From Lachnospiraceae bacterium (GTDB taxonomy: Bacteria; Bacillota; Clostridia; Lachnospirales; Lachnospiraceae): a stretch of DNA of 58,811 nt. The position numbers and the translations under genes are program-made. Positions 15,276 to 23,871 of this stretch are shown here, piece by piece. The first letter of the stretch is position 1. Every line of letters starts with the position of its first letter. The notes under the pieces are model-generated. The model was not told where the DNA came from. It worked only from the letters and a program-made list of their open reading frames with translations, and did no database searches. Location: positions 1 to 58,811 of the forward strand of contig JAIECJ010000126.1 in assembly GCA_029068555.1 (NCBI GenBank), read 5' to 3'.

Positions 15276-16615
15276 GAAATTATAAAGAAAAAAAGCACGG
15301 TATTGACACACGAATAGAAAATATCCGCAAAGGCATAACAAAACGTGCCGCCGCCATGAAAGCAAAGGTGAAGAAGCAAGGCTTCCAGTTCAAGCCGTTC
15401 TCTGAAAAGCAGAAGAAAGTCCTCACATGGTGGTGCTCCGCCAGTCCGGTCAAGGATATGGATGGAATCATAGCAGATGGGGCAATCCGAAGCGGAAAGA
15501 CGCTTTCCATGTCGCTGTCCTATGTGCTGTGGGCTATGAGCAGCTTCAATCAGCAGAATTTCGGTATGGCTGGTAAGACAATCGGTTCATTCCGGCGGAA
15601 CGTCTTATTTTGGTTGAAGTTGATGCTTGCAAGCCGGGGATATACAATATCAGACCGCCGGAGTGATAATCTGCTGATAGTCAGCAAAGGGAATACAGTC
15701 AATTACTTTTACATATTTGGTGGAAAAGATGAACGCTCCCAGGACTTAATTCAGGGTATCACATTGGCTGGCATGTTTTTTGATGAAGTAGCGCTCATGC
15801 CTGAGTCCTTTGTCAACCAGGCAACCGGGCGATGTTCGGTGGACGGTTCCAAATACTGGTTTAACTGCAACCCGGACAATCCACGGCATTGGTTCAAGGT
15901 GAACTGGATTGATAAGGCAGAGGAAAAGCGGATTCTGTATCTGCATTTTACCATGGACGATAATCTGTCATTGTCAGAACGGATAAAAGCCAGGTATCGT
16001 GGTATGTACACTGGCGTGTTTTATTTGCGCTATATAGAGGGGTTATGGAGAGTTGCAGAAGGGCTTGTCTACTCCATGTTTGATGAGGACAAGAACGTCA
16101 CAGATAAGTGCATGACCGGGGCGAAGGAATACAATGTGTCTGTGGATTATGGTACTGTCAATCCGTTCTCTGCTAACCTATGGGCTTTTGATGGAAAGAA
16201 ATCCGTAATGGAAAAGGAAGTATATTACGACAGCCGGGAAGAGGGAACGAGGGTTGATGATGAAGCCTATTACAAGATGATGGATGAAATGATAGGCGAT
16301 AAGAAAGTGACATTCATCATTGTTGACCCGTCAGCAGCTTCGTTTAAAGAGGTTATAAGAAAATATGGAAAATATATTGTAAAGGACGCAGATAATGACG
16401 TTTTGGATGGAATACGGGTTACAACGACCATGCTGAACAAAGGAATGATACAGATACATGAAAGCTGCAAAAACACCATCAATGAGTTTGGCCTGTACTG
16501 CTGGGATGAAGATAGCGGAGAGGATGCAGTAATCAAAGAGAATGACCACGCAATGGACAGTGTGCGCTATTACTGCTATACATTCCTGCGAAAGCGGTTG
16601 AGATGGATGTATTAG
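15272..16615 (+). CDS. terL: Terminase large subunit
   Basis: A 447-residue packaging ATPase-nuclease. Walker A-like ADGAIRSGKTLSMS (about residue 70), Walker B GMFFDEVAL, and the RNase H-like nuclease domain starting VDYGTVNPF with a later acidic motif IIVDPSA. Order and length fit PBSX/SPP1-type terminases. It starts inside the end of the preceding gene. Confidence 0.93.
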   Translation: MRNYKEKKHGIDTRIENIRKGITKRAAAMKAKVKKQGFQFKPFSEKQKKVLTWWCSASPVKDMDGIIADGAIRSGKTLSMSLSYVLWAMSSFNQQNFGMAGKTIGSFRRNVLFWLKLMLASRGYTISDRRSDNLLIVSKGNTVNYFYIFGGKDERSQDLIQGITLAGMFFDEVALMPESFVNQATGRCSVDGSKYWFNCNPDNPRHWFKVNWIDKAEEKRILYLHFTMDDNLSLSERIKARYRGMYTGVFYLRYIEGLWRVAEGLVYSMFDEDKNVTDKCMTGAKEYNVSVDYGTVNPFSANLWAFDGKKSVMEKEVYYDSREEGTRVDDEAYYKMMDEMIGDKKVTFIIVDPSAASFKEVIRKYGKYIVKDADNDVLDGIRVTTTMLNKGMIQIHESCKNTINEFGLYCWDEDSGEDAVIKENDHAMDSVRYYCYTFLRKRLRWMY

Positions 16616-16645
16616 AAATTAACTATGTGGTAGAAAGAGAAAGAT

Positions 16646-16858
16646 ATGGCAAGCGTATTGATACATAAGTGCAAATTATATTCTGGAAGTCCTTATGTTG
16701 CAGAGCATGATGGCAAATATCATGTCATGCAAGGAAGTATGCAAAAGGCTGATATTAAGGAGTGGTATGATACAACAAAAGAAGCGGTTGAGCGGTGGAA
16801 TAATAGGTTTAAAGGTTCTGCAATATGCGGTAAAACTGTCAGAGTGAATATTATTTGA
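16646..16858 (+). CDS. Hypothetical protein
   Basis: A 70-residue protein (MASVLIHKCKLYSGSPYVAE start; a helix ending EAVERWNNRF resembles the NTRAxE-like end of Lar-type phage proteins). RBS AGAAAGAGAAAG. No firm family. Confidence 0.5.
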   Translation: MASVLIHKCKLYSGSPYVAEHDGKYHVMQGSMQKADIKEWYDTTKEAVERWNNRFKGSAICGKTVRVNII

Positions 16859-16893
16859 AACATCTGCCAATGTGGTAAGGAGAGGATAGGAAA

Positions 16894-17049
16894 ATGATTT
16901 GGACGATATTAGCTAAGATACAGGTAATCACAGCGAAAATAAGAGGTAAATCATGCTTGAATTGCAGATACAATAATCCAAATGGATTTACTTGTGGTAA
17001 GAAGCACGGATTTTGGCAGGGAATATTTTTTACATGTTGGGAGGATTGA
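16894..17049 (+). CDS. Small Cys-containing protein
   Basis: A 51-residue protein with a hydrophobic N-terminus (MIWTILAKIQVITAKI) and Cys pattern CLNCRYNNPNGFTCGK. RBS AAGGAGAGGATAGG. Possibly a membrane-peripheral zinc miniprotein. Confidence 0.45.
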   Translation: MIWTILAKIQVITAKIRGKSCLNCRYNNPNGFTCGKKHGFWQGIFFTCWED

Positions 17050-17053
17050 TAGA

Positions 17054-17530
17054 ATGAGCATGATTATCGAACGGGTAAAGGAATTGAGAAGGGCAGGGGA
17101 TATTAGGTTATACACAGGAGGAATATGCATACCAGAAATGAGTAAGCTTTTCAATCAAGCCGCCGACACTATAGAAGCCCTTTCTGCCAAACTGAAAGCG
17201 AAAGAGTATTGTGACGGATGCCCAGGAGCAGATATTATAGAAATTCCTTGCACAGAAGAATGTAAAAGACGACATTTTAAAGCGGAAAATATGCAACGGT
17301 CAGCGGCGGATTGTGTCGGTGGGTGGATTCCGTGCAAGGATAGATTGCCAACAAAAGAGGAATGTATAAAAAGCGATTGCAGATTTATTGTCAGTGACGG
17401 AAACAGAGTGCATCAAGGAATATTTGATTACGATATTAACCATTTTGTATGGTTTAATTGCAATGGAACACAAATAGATGAAGTGTCTATCGCTTGGATG
17501 CCACTTCCAGAGCCATACCATGAGCCTTGA
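17054..17530 (+). CDS. DUF551-domain protein
   Basis: A 158-residue protein. The C-terminal half is DUF551: GGWIPCKDRLPTKEE at its start and AWMPLPEPY at its end. The N-terminal half is helical with a Cys cluster (CDGCPGADIIEIPCTEEC). DUF551 proteins are common phage accessories of unknown function; a second, shorter one is at 24487. ATG 17054 is used instead of the frame opening at 16982, which overlaps the previous gene. Confidence 0.75.
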   Translation: MSMIIERVKELRRAGDIRLYTGGICIPEMSKLFNQAADTIEALSAKLKAKEYCDGCPGADIIEIPCTEECKRRHFKAENMQRSAADCVGGWIPCKDRLPTKEECIKSDCRFIVSDGNRVHQGIFDYDINHFVWFNCNGTQIDEVSIAWMPLPEPYHEP

Positions 17531-17585
17531 AAGGATTGCGGCAGGAGCAGGAGTTGAAAGAATATTTTGATTAGGAGATGGGGAA

Positions 17586-17885
17586 ATGAATAGCAAAGAA
17601 GCAATCGAAGTGTTGACAAACAAAAATACAAGCATTGGAACGCTGAAATGTGATGATGTGGCATGGAGAAAGTTACAGCCAGCAATAGATATGGCTATTA
17701 AGGCACTCGAAAAGCAGATTCCACAAAAAGTAATCAACAAGAAAATGTTTCCGGGAAATTGTGGAGAAATTCATGTTCCTAATTTTTCCGGTAAATGTCC
17801 GTCATGCGGACATGCAATCATTAGAGGGGTTGCCGCACACAAAGGCTGTCCGTACTGTTTGCAGGCGTTGGATTGGAGTGAATAA
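17586..17885 (+). CDS. Zinc-ribbon protein
   Basis: A 99-residue protein: an N-terminal helix typical of phage accessory proteins (MNSKEAIEVLTNKNT) and a C-terminal zinc ribbon (CPSCGHAII ... CPYCLQALDW). Shares its last base region with the portal start. Confidence 0.6.
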   Translation: MNSKEAIEVLTNKNTSIGTLKCDDVAWRKLQPAIDMAIKALEKQIPQKVINKKMFPGNCGEIHVPNFSGKCPSCGHAIIRGVAAHKGCPYCLQALDWSE

Positions 17886-19366
17886 TGGGTTTAATCGCAT
17901 GGTTTAAGGAGAAGATAAGAATGTTATTTAAAACGGACACTGAAAAGGCTTTCGGTGTGGAAACATACCTGTCGCCGGAAATGGAGAACGCTATTAAGCT
18001 GTGGGAGCAGTTGGAGAGTGGCAAGCCGCCGTGGGTAGGTGATGAAACACGTACAATACGGTTTTCAAATACTGTTGCCCGGGAGTTGTCAAAGCTGGTG
18101 ACGCAGAACATTGACATCAAGGTGCAGGCTAAGTACGGCAACGGCGAGACGGCTGCAAAAATCCAGAAAGCCATTGATGATTATTTCTTGAAGAATGCAC
18201 AGCAGATTATGCAGGATGTGATTATGCTGGGCGGCTCTATGGCGAAGTGGAATGGAAAAGGAATGGACTACATACCGCCGGACCGGTTCTTGGTAACAGA
18301 GTTTGACAGCAACGGGGATATACACGGGGCAATCTTTTTCTCTTACTACCAGAAAGAAAAGAAGTTCTACACAAGGGCAGAGTGGCACCGGTTTGAGGAT
18401 ATGGTTCGCCGGTCCGATAACGGAAAAGAGCCTGCCGGACCGGTTCGTATATACCGAGTATCAAACAAGGCTTTTGTATCGGACCAGCAAGACCAGATAG
18501 GCCGGGAAATATCGCTTAAAAATACAAAGTGGGCCGATATTGTGCCGGAGTTTACCGCAGAGAATCTTGAAAAGCCTTTATTTGTGTACATAAAGAACCC
18601 ATACAGCAATACCATAGATCCGGATAGTCCGCTTGGCGTGTCGTGCTTTAGCGAATGCATAGAAGAGCTGCGGTGGCTGGATATTGCAATGTCCACTATG
18701 GGAACAGAAACAGAAACATCTGCGCCTATGATGATGGTTGACCAGTCTGTTATCCAATATGCAACTATGAACGGGATTAAGCTTCCAAAATTCATCGCAA
18801 ACACTGGACTGGATTTAAGCGGTGATGGGAGTAATCCGGTGGAACAGTGGCAGCCGCAGCTGCAAGTGGCGAGTCGGACGGAGGGGATTAACTTCTATCT
18901 CTCAATCATCAGCTATAAAACGGGATTTGACCCTGGATTCTTTGTATTTGATGGCCAGAATATACAGATGGCCACCGCCACACAGGTGGAAAGCACAGAG
19001 CGCCGAACAGTCAATACGGTGCTGTCATACCGCAGCCTGCTTGACCGGCCTAATTCCAACGGCGACGGGCGAATAGGTGTAATCCATGACATAGTGTATA
19101 TTATAGACGCTATGGCTGTAATTAATGGGGAATATGCGCCGTCAGAACATGGAAATTATGAATTGTTCTGTGATTTTGCCGATATCACGGAAAATAAAGA
19201 AGAAGATAAGATGTTCGAGTATCAGCTTGCCAACAATGGCTATATGTCAAAAGCCCGTTTCCTTGTCCGGCACCTGGGACTGACAGAGGAGGAAGCGATT
19301 GCAATGGTTCAGGAAGCACAGGCAGAGCAACAGCCGGAGGGCGGCGGATTGTTTGGGGAGGAATAG
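17885..19366 (+). CDS. Portal protein
   Basis: A 493-residue portal of the SPP1 gp6 class, forming the ring through which DNA enters the capsid. Recognisable by the arrangement WFKEKIRMLF start, the internal ELSKLVTQNIDI and EELRWLDIAMST segments and a Gln/Gly-rich tail. It follows TerL after four small accessory genes. Confidence 0.88.
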   Translation: MGLIAWFKEKIRMLFKTDTEKAFGVETYLSPEMENAIKLWEQLESGKPPWVGDETRTIRFSNTVARELSKLVTQNIDIKVQAKYGNGETAAKIQKAIDDYFLKNAQQIMQDVIMLGGSMAKWNGKGMDYIPPDRFLVTEFDSNGDIHGAIFFSYYQKEKKFYTRAEWHRFEDMVRRSDNGKEPAGPVRIYRVSNKAFVSDQQDQIGREISLKNTKWADIVPEFTAENLEKPLFVYIKNPYSNTIDPDSPLGVSCFSECIEELRWLDIAMSTMGTETETSAPMMMVDQSVIQYATMNGIKLPKFIANTGLDLSGDGSNPVEQWQPQLQVASRTEGINFYLSIISYKTGFDPGFFVFDGQNIQMATATQVESTERRTVNTVLSYRSLLDRPNSNGDGRIGVIHDIVYIIDAMAVINGEYAPSEHGNYELFCDFADITENKEEDKMFEYQLANNGYMSKARFLVRHLGLTEEEAIAMVQEAQAEQQPEGGGLFGEE

Positions 19367-19369
19367 GAA

Positions 19370-19696
19370 ATGGATAAAGAGGACGCTATCAAATTATTTG
19401 AAACTGTATTAACTGCTCTTGCGTGTCCGTTTGGTCTTTTGCCAATCATGGATGGGGACGCAACAAAGGACATTCTGAAAGTGCATTTAAAGCCGGAAGA
19501 ACCGCCGATAATTCCGCTAAAGATTCCACGCTATGAGCCATTGTATTTTCATGATACGGGATTAGATAAAGTGCCGCTTCCGTATTTGTTGGTTGGAATG
19601 AATGACAAAATTGACACTTCAAAAATTGTGTATGTCAGGCTGAATGAGAAACACGAACCTGACGGAATTGTGGAAGTGCCAGAAAGCGAGGTCTAA
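19370..19696 (+). CDS. Hypothetical protein
   Basis: A 108-residue, Pro-rich protein (PPIIPLKIPRYEPLYF). Begins four bases after the portal gene. No family is recognised; it may be an insertion in the head operon. Confidence 0.55.
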   Translation: MDKEDAIKLFETVLTALACPFGLLPIMDGDATKDILKVHLKPEEPPIIPLKIPRYEPLYFHDTGLDKVPLPYLLVGMNDKIDTSKIVYVRLNEKHEPDGIVEVPESEV

Positions 19697-19697
19697 C

Positions 19698-19901
19698 ATG
19701 GTTATCAGCTTTGAAGAAAAAGACAGGGTGGCGATTGAGGAAGCATGGAATGCTGTTTTAGACGAATTGAAAAAGCATGGAAGTTTTTATGATAATTTAT
19801 ACAAGGAAATGTTTGAAGCTATTGATACGCCTGATATGATGGCGGATGCAGACCCGGAATATATTGTCAAAGCAATTTTTGATAGGATATTGCTTGAGTA
19901 G
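19698..19901 (+). CDS. Hypothetical acidic protein
   Basis: A 67-residue acidic protein. ATG 19698 lies just after the previous stop; the frame opening at 19644 overlaps that gene without a ribosome site. Confidence 0.5.
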   Translation: MVISFEEKDRVAIEEAWNAVLDELKKHGSFYDNLYKEMFEAIDTPDMMADADPEYIVKAIFDRILLE

Positions 19902-19953
19902 AAAGCGTAATTTTACGAGAATCAGAATAAGAACAGGATTGGAGAGATAATAA

Positions 19954-20307
19954 ATGGAAAAGTATACAGAAACGTATTATAAAGCAAAAGATGGAACTAA
20001 ATTTAAAACCGAGGAAGAATGCAGAGAGTACGAAACAGAGAAAGAACGGCATGAGGCGGCACTTGCGAAGAAAAAAGAAGCCGAAAGAGAACTTGCGATT
20101 ATTGAGTATGAAAGGTTTAAAAGAGAAAATGGAAGATTTGCTCCCCAAACGGTTGGTAATTTTGGGTGTGGTCATGATGGATATTATTCAAAATGCCCGC
20201 ATTGTGGAGAACTGACAGGAAATTATGAGCGTAAAAACTTGGGCTTTAAAGTTGATAAAAACATTTATAAATGTGAGAAATGCGGGAATTTCTTTTCTTA
20301 CAGTTAG
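19954..20307 (+). CDS. Coiled-coil zinc-ribbon protein
   Basis: A 117-residue protein: an N-terminal module YKAKDGTKFKTEEECREYE seen in many Firmicute accessory proteins, a charged coiled coil, then a zinc ribbon (CPHCGEL ... CEKCGNFF). RBS GGAGAG. Confidence 0.6.
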   Translation: MEKYTETYYKAKDGTKFKTEEECREYETEKERHEAALAKKKEAERELAIIEYERFKRENGRFAPQTVGNFGCGHDGYYSKCPHCGELTGNYERKNLGFKVDKNIYKCEKCGNFFSYS

Positions 20308-20316
20308 GGTGATTTT

Positions 20317-20754
20317 ATGAGAATAAGACAGCACACAGGGAATGTTGATATTGACATAAGCGATGCGAGATTACAGCGCAATCTAAGAGAATGCCAGAAA
20401 GTTTTGAATTTACAAATAGCCGCAGACTGCGACCCTTTGATACCATTTCAACAAGGTCAATTACGGAATAGTTTAGTTTATCCTGAAGGAGTTTATGGCG
20501 GCGAATTGGAGTGGAATGCGCCCCATGCACATTATCAATACGAATCTATCGTATATTCTCCCAATATTCCAATCAAGGATAGTGCCGGAAATATAACTGG
20601 TTGGTTTTCTCCGCCCGGACAAAAGAAACAGCCAACAAACAGAACATTGCAATACCATACGCCGGGAACTACCGGGCATTGGTTTGAGGTTGCTAAGGAA
20701 AGACACAAGCAGGAATGGATAGATTTAGTCAAGAGGACAGCCGGAAAGGAGTAG
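20317..20754 (+). CDS. Minor capsid / head-tail protein (Minor_capsid_2-like)
   Basis: A 145-residue protein of the phage minor capsid type: DPLIPFQQGQLRNSL and TTGHWFEVAKERHKQEWI are characteristic. In most related phages this gene lies among the head-completion genes after the major capsid gene; here it lies between portal and minor capsid protein 2. Confidence 0.7.
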   Translation: MRIRQHTGNVDIDISDARLQRNLRECQKVLNLQIAADCDPLIPFQQGQLRNSLVYPEGVYGGELEWNAPHAHYQYESIVYSPNIPIKDSAGNITGWFSPPGQKKQPTNRTLQYHTPGTTGHWFEVAKERHKQEWIDLVKRTAGKE

Positions 20755-20759
20755 GGGGA

Positions 20760-21065
20760 ATGGAAAATATCTTATCAGAAACCATTTCAAAAATCACAAG
20801 GCAATATGACGATTTGTGTAAAGAAGCGTTTAAAAAGTGTGGATATGATTTAGATTATGTACTTAAACATCCGACTGCATTTTTTCGTTATCATTCTGAT
20901 TTTACGATGGGATTTAGAGATACATACTGGTTGGGTGACCCGACAAAAGGAAATGCACTTGCTTTGTTTGAAATTGAACAGATAACAGACTTTGAGAAAA
21001 ACAAGATTTATGTACAGTGTAACATTTTAAAGAGTATCAAGGAGGCGCAAGGTGCTATCTCCTGA
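20760..21065 (+). CDS. Hypothetical protein
   Basis: A 101-residue protein (MENILSETISKITRQYDDLC start). ATG 20760 is chosen over the upstream frame at 20715, which overlaps the previous gene. It overlaps the minor capsid gene start by 14 bp. Confidence 0.5.
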   Translation: MENILSETISKITRQYDDLCKEAFKKCGYDLDYVLKHPTAFFRYHSDFTMGFRDTYWLGDPTKGNALALFEIEQITDFEKNKIYVQCNILKSIKEAQGAIS

Positions 21066-21834
21066 CTACTTTACAAACAAAGAGGACAGATTGCTTGAAC
21101 TATACCGCCAGTTAGAGGATTTCATTCTCAAAGACATAACCCGCCGCCTACTCTCCGCCGGTGAAATGACCGCAACTGCCGACCGCCTTATCTGGAAATT
21201 AAAGCAAATGGGAGAAAGTCAAGCGGCGATTGAGAAGAAATTGCGGAAATTAACAGGGCTGACGCAGAAAGAGTTGCGTTCGCTCCTGCAAGATGCCGTT
21301 CTCACCTCATGGGAGGACGATAGAGCCACGTTAGGGCAGTTAGGCATAGAATTATCCAATCCGCTTAAAAACGCCGCTGTAATCCGTGTTATGGACGCAG
21401 AATACAAAAAGAGTTTGGGAGAACTTTCAAACCTAACAAGAACGACCATGAAACAAAGTCAGATTGACCTTATTAATATGCTTGACGAAGCTGATTTGAG
21501 GGTGGCGGCAGGTGTGCAAAGCTATTCGGCGGCGGTTTGCGATATTTTGGACAGGTATGCCGGACGGGGAATATATGTGGATTATCCAACAGGAGCAAGA
21601 CGGACACTTGAAGCGGCGGTTCGGTGCTGCGTGGTAACGAGTATGGCGCAGACTGCTTCAAAAGTGAGTTTAGAGTATATCAAAGAAGCAAAAACAAATC
21701 TCATATTGGTGTCTGCGCACGTTGGTAGCCGAACGGCGCAAAAAGGCAGACCGCCATACGCAGACCATAGCGCATGGCAAGGCAAAGTATACCATATAAA
21801 AGACGAAGATTTAGAGAAACTGACTACCGTTTAA
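21052..21834 (+). CDS. Minor capsid protein 2, N-terminal part of a split gene
   Basis: A 260-residue protein matching the N-terminal two thirds of the phage minor capsid protein 2 family (SPDYFTNKEDRLLELYRQLE start; VSAHVGSRTAQKGRPPYADH, then SAWQGKVY near the end). Family members continue directly into a segment like KYPDF...GYGT...GWNCRHHF; that segment is instead found at 23359-23832. The last dozen residues here (IKDEDLEKLTTV) are probably encoded by the inserted cassette. Confidence 0.88.
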   Translation: MLSPDYFTNKEDRLLELYRQLEDFILKDITRRLLSAGEMTATADRLIWKLKQMGESQAAIEKKLRKLTGLTQKELRSLLQDAVLTSWEDDRATLGQLGIELSNPLKNAAVIRVMDAEYKKSLGELSNLTRTTMKQSQIDLINMLDEADLRVAAGVQSYSAAVCDILDRYAGRGIYVDYPTGARRTLEAAVRCCVVTSMAQTASKVSLEYIKEAKTNLILVSAHVGSRTAQKGRPPYADHSAWQGKVYHIKDEDLEKLTTV

Positions 21835-21850
21835 AAATTCATTTTTCTTA

Positions 21851-21879
21851 TTGACTTTTTGCACGCGCAGTAATATAAT
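21851..21879 (+). promoter_or_regulatory. Promoter TTGACT-N17-TATAAT
   Basis: TTGACT (21851-21856), 17 bp, TATAAT (21874-21879), 31 bp before the RHH gene. The inserted cassette therefore brings its own promoter. GC-rich CACGCGCAG in the spacer may be an operator. Confidence 0.65.
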
Positions 21880-21909
21880 TATTGCAAGGGCAGAAAGTGG
21901 GGTGATAAA

Positions 21910-22092
21910 ATGAGCCCTAGAACTGGAAGACCACCGAAAGAAAACCCTAGAAATGTCAACTTGAATATCAGAATAACAAAAGAGGAATCTGAAAGAATCC
22001 AAAATTGCGCTGAAAAGCTGAACATGACAAGGACAGATACCATTATGAAAGGTATTGAAATGGTGGAAAAGGAAGTAAAGGAGCAAAAATAG
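21910..22092 (+). CDS. Ribbon-helix-helix (CopG/Arc-like) regulator
   Basis: A 60-residue protein starting MSPRTGRPPKENPRNVNLNI, with the strand NLNIRITKEE and two helices typical of RHH DNA-binding dimers. A paralogue at 43824 starts MSPAYGRPPSKDPK. Both are followed by two consecutive hairpins and small genes including the same membrane protein. It probably controls its own cassette (inference). Confidence 0.8.
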   Translation: MSPRTGRPPKENPRNVNLNIRITKEESERIQNCAEKLNMTRTDTIMKGIEMVEKEVKEQK

Positions 22093-22093
22093 A

Positions 22094-22178
22094 GGTTGCG
22101 CCCCGTCAAAGACTGCAACCCCTATATATCACCAACTCCCGAAAGAATTGATAAATCTATTATATCATGCCTTTCGGG
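22094..22178 (+). terminator. Two consecutive hairpins after the RHH gene
   Basis: GGTTGC/GCAACC (22094-22120) and CCCGAAAG/CTTTCGGG (22138-22178). Neither is followed by a long T run, so they may attenuate or protect the transcript rather than end it. The same two-hairpin layout follows the RHH gene at 43824. Confidence 0.45.
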
Positions 22179-22206
22179 AAATTCAAGAGCAGAAAGGAAA
22201 ATGATT

Positions 22207-22350
22207 ATGGTAGAACGGTACATGAGCAAGAAAGAGCGGTTAAAGGCAATCTGGAAAATTATCAGAAACATTAACGATTCTTGGATTCTCTGGCAGATAC
22301 ACAGGACTTGCGTTCACATGACAGAAGATGAGAAAGGCGGTGCCGCATGA
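22207..22350 (+). CDS. Hypothetical basic 47-residue protein
   Basis: Starts MVERYMSKKERLKAIWKIIR; ATG 22207 has the better spacing to GAAAGGA, though ATG 22201 in the same frame is possible. Overlaps the next gene by four bases. Confidence 0.5.
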   Translation: MVERYMSKKERLKAIWKIIRNINDSWILWQIHRTCVHMTEDEKGGAA

Positions 22351-22475
22351 GTGATGAACAATTTTACAAGGACAATATTGTTAAAATGGTGTTTTCCATC
22401 CGCAATGTGGATTGGCTTTTAAAAATTTACTCATTCATAAAGGTATTCGCAGATGATAAGGAGGGCGCGGAATGA
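22347..22475 (+). CDS. Hypothetical 42-residue protein
   Basis: ATGA overlap on both sides and RBS AGAAAGGCGG. Opens MSDEQFYKDNIVKMVFSIRN, a recurrent small phage protein as I recall; no known function. Confidence 0.5.
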   Translation: MSDEQFYKDNIVKMVFSIRNVDWLLKIYSFIKVFADDKEGAE

Positions 22476-22678
22476 AAGACGAACGTAAATTCAAAGAGGT
22501 TATTCATACAATCAAAGGCGCAGAGAAAGACAAGGACAAGTTCTGCAAGGCGGCGAGGATTGAAAGACAGCCTATGAGTGATGAACGGTTCAAACTGATT
22601 ATCGAATCGGCATTATTGGCGTTGGGTATGATTTTACTGTTTCTGTTTTTCTTCACACTGTTTTACTTGTGCAGATAG
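22472..22678 (+). CDS. Charged small membrane protein, copy 1
   Basis: A 68-residue protein: charged N-terminal half (residues 1-42) and one membrane segment (about residues 44-67). The protein is identical at every residue to that at 44357 although 16 codons differ synonymously; a diverged relative is at 3413. The ATG overlaps the previous stop and is preceded by AAGGAGG. Function unknown. Confidence 0.75.
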   Translation: MKDERKFKEVIHTIKGAEKDKDKFCKAARIERQPMSDERFKLIIESALLALGMILLFLFFFTLFYLCR

Positions 22679-22687
22679 GGGGTATAT

Positions 22688-23359
22688 ATGGGAAATAATA
22701 TATCCGATTCTAATATGATAGGTAAGCGATTTGGAAAATTGACTGTGTTAGAATACGCCGGAGTGGATAGCCATAGGTGCAAACTTTTTAAATGTCTATG
22801 TGATTGTGGAAAAGAAACCACTACAAGGAAAAGCAGATTGATAAGCGGTGGAACTCAATCATGCGGTTGCCTGATTTCGGAAGTTTGGAGCAAAATGACA
22901 TACAAACACGGTTACGCCACGCATGAAAAATACAACAGAGTTTACGCTATATGGTCGCATATGATAGATAGGTGCCACAATGAGAATAATCCTGCATATC
23001 AGAGATATGGAGCGAGAGGAATTACTGTTTGTGATGAATGGAGAGAAAATGTTGATTCATTCATAGATTGGGCAAATAAAAACGGGTATTCTGACAATTT
23101 GAGCCTTGACAGAAAAGACAATGATAAGGGTTATTCGCCGGATAATTGCAGATGGGCTGATGATGTAACACAAGCAAATAATAAAAGGAATAATATAGTT
23201 CTTGAATATAATGGAGAAAAGAAGACACTTTCTCAGTGGGCAGAATTAGTTGATATTCCGAGGTATGTTTTGGCTAACCGATATTACGCCGGGTGGAGTA
23301 CAGAAAGAATTTTAATAGAACCAGTACATAATACTGGAAAAAGAAAGAACGGTGTTTAA
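22688..23359 (+). CDS. HNH homing-type endonuclease
   Basis: A 223-residue protein. An N-terminal zinc-ribbon module (GKRFGKLTVLEYAGVD ... CLCDCGKETT ... SCGC), a central HNH-type nuclease core (LSLDRKDNDKGYSPDNCRW) and a C-terminal helix-turn-helix-like region (KTLSQWAELVDIPRYVLANR). This is the architecture of free-standing phage homing endonucleases. It is the last gene of the cassette that splits the minor capsid gene, and its stop overlaps the start of the C-terminal half. Confidence 0.82.
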   Translation: MGNNISDSNMIGKRFGKLTVLEYAGVDSHRCKLFKCLCDCGKETTTRKSRLISGGTQSCGCLISEVWSKMTYKHGYATHEKYNRVYAIWSHMIDRCHNENNPAYQRYGARGITVCDEWRENVDSFIDWANKNGYSDNLSLDRKDNDKGYSPDNCRWADDVTQANNKRNNIVLEYNGEKKTLSQWAELVDIPRYVLANRYYAGWSTERILIEPVHNTGKRKNGV

Positions 23360-23832
23360 TGAGCGATACAAAATATCCTGACTTTATAGAATCAACTGGA
23401 TATGGAACTGGCGACGGTTTGTGCGGGTGGAACTGTCGCCACCATTTTCAAGCATGGGACGACCGCCTTAGAAATCCATATGTGGACGAAAATGGAAATC
23501 TGAAAATTGACAGTGAGGAAAACAAAAAGAGGTATGAGCTTCAGCAGAAACAGCGTGCTATGGAACGGTCCATCAGAGCCACTAAACGAAAGCTGATTGA
23601 AAAGCAGGAGCAGATAAACAACCCTCGTGATGATATGGACGTTGATAGGATGCAAGAAGAGTATGATCGCATGGCTTTTCGAATGACGCAGCAGAACAAA
23701 GCCTATAACGATTTCTGCAAACAGAACGATTTACAACCGCAGTATGACCGCATAAAGGTAGCTGACTTCGGCAGGGAGCAGACAAAGCGGAGCAATGCAG
23801 GGGCGAAAAGGTACAAAAAGGAACATGAATAG
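23359..23832 (+). CDS. Minor capsid protein 2, C-terminal part of a split gene
   Basis: A 157-residue protein that starts MSDTKYPDFIESTGYGTGDG and has GWNCRHHF, exactly the C-terminal region of minor capsid protein 2 families, followed by their usual helical tail (KKRYELQQKQRAMERSIRAT). There is no independent ribosome site; the ATG overlaps the HNH stop (TAATG), so translation is probably coupled to it. Confidence 0.85.
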   Translation: MSDTKYPDFIESTGYGTGDGLCGWNCRHHFQAWDDRLRNPYVDENGNLKIDSEENKKRYELQQKQRAMERSIRATKRKLIEKQEQINNPRDDMDVDRMQEEYDRMAFRMTQQNKAYNDFCKQNDLQPQYDRIKVADFGREQTKRSNAGAKRYKKEHE

Positions 23833-23840
23833 TGTATAAT
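23810..23840 (+). promoter_or_regulatory. GGTACAA-N18-TATAAT promoter, variant site H
   Basis: GGTACAA (23810-23816), 18 bp and TATAAT (23835-23840), overlapping the end of the minor capsid gene. It differs from the other members by one base of spacing and by A in place of T before GGTACAA. Confidence 0.5.
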
Positions 23841-23871
23841 GTACTTATAAAGTGAAAAGGAGATTGTGATT

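Noticed and set aside
21835-23358. Group I intron explanation for the split minor capsid gene
   Set aside because: The first half has its own stop, the second its own coupled ATG, and the insert has internal promoters and several genes. I cannot see the P7-type core, though only RT-PCR would settle it.
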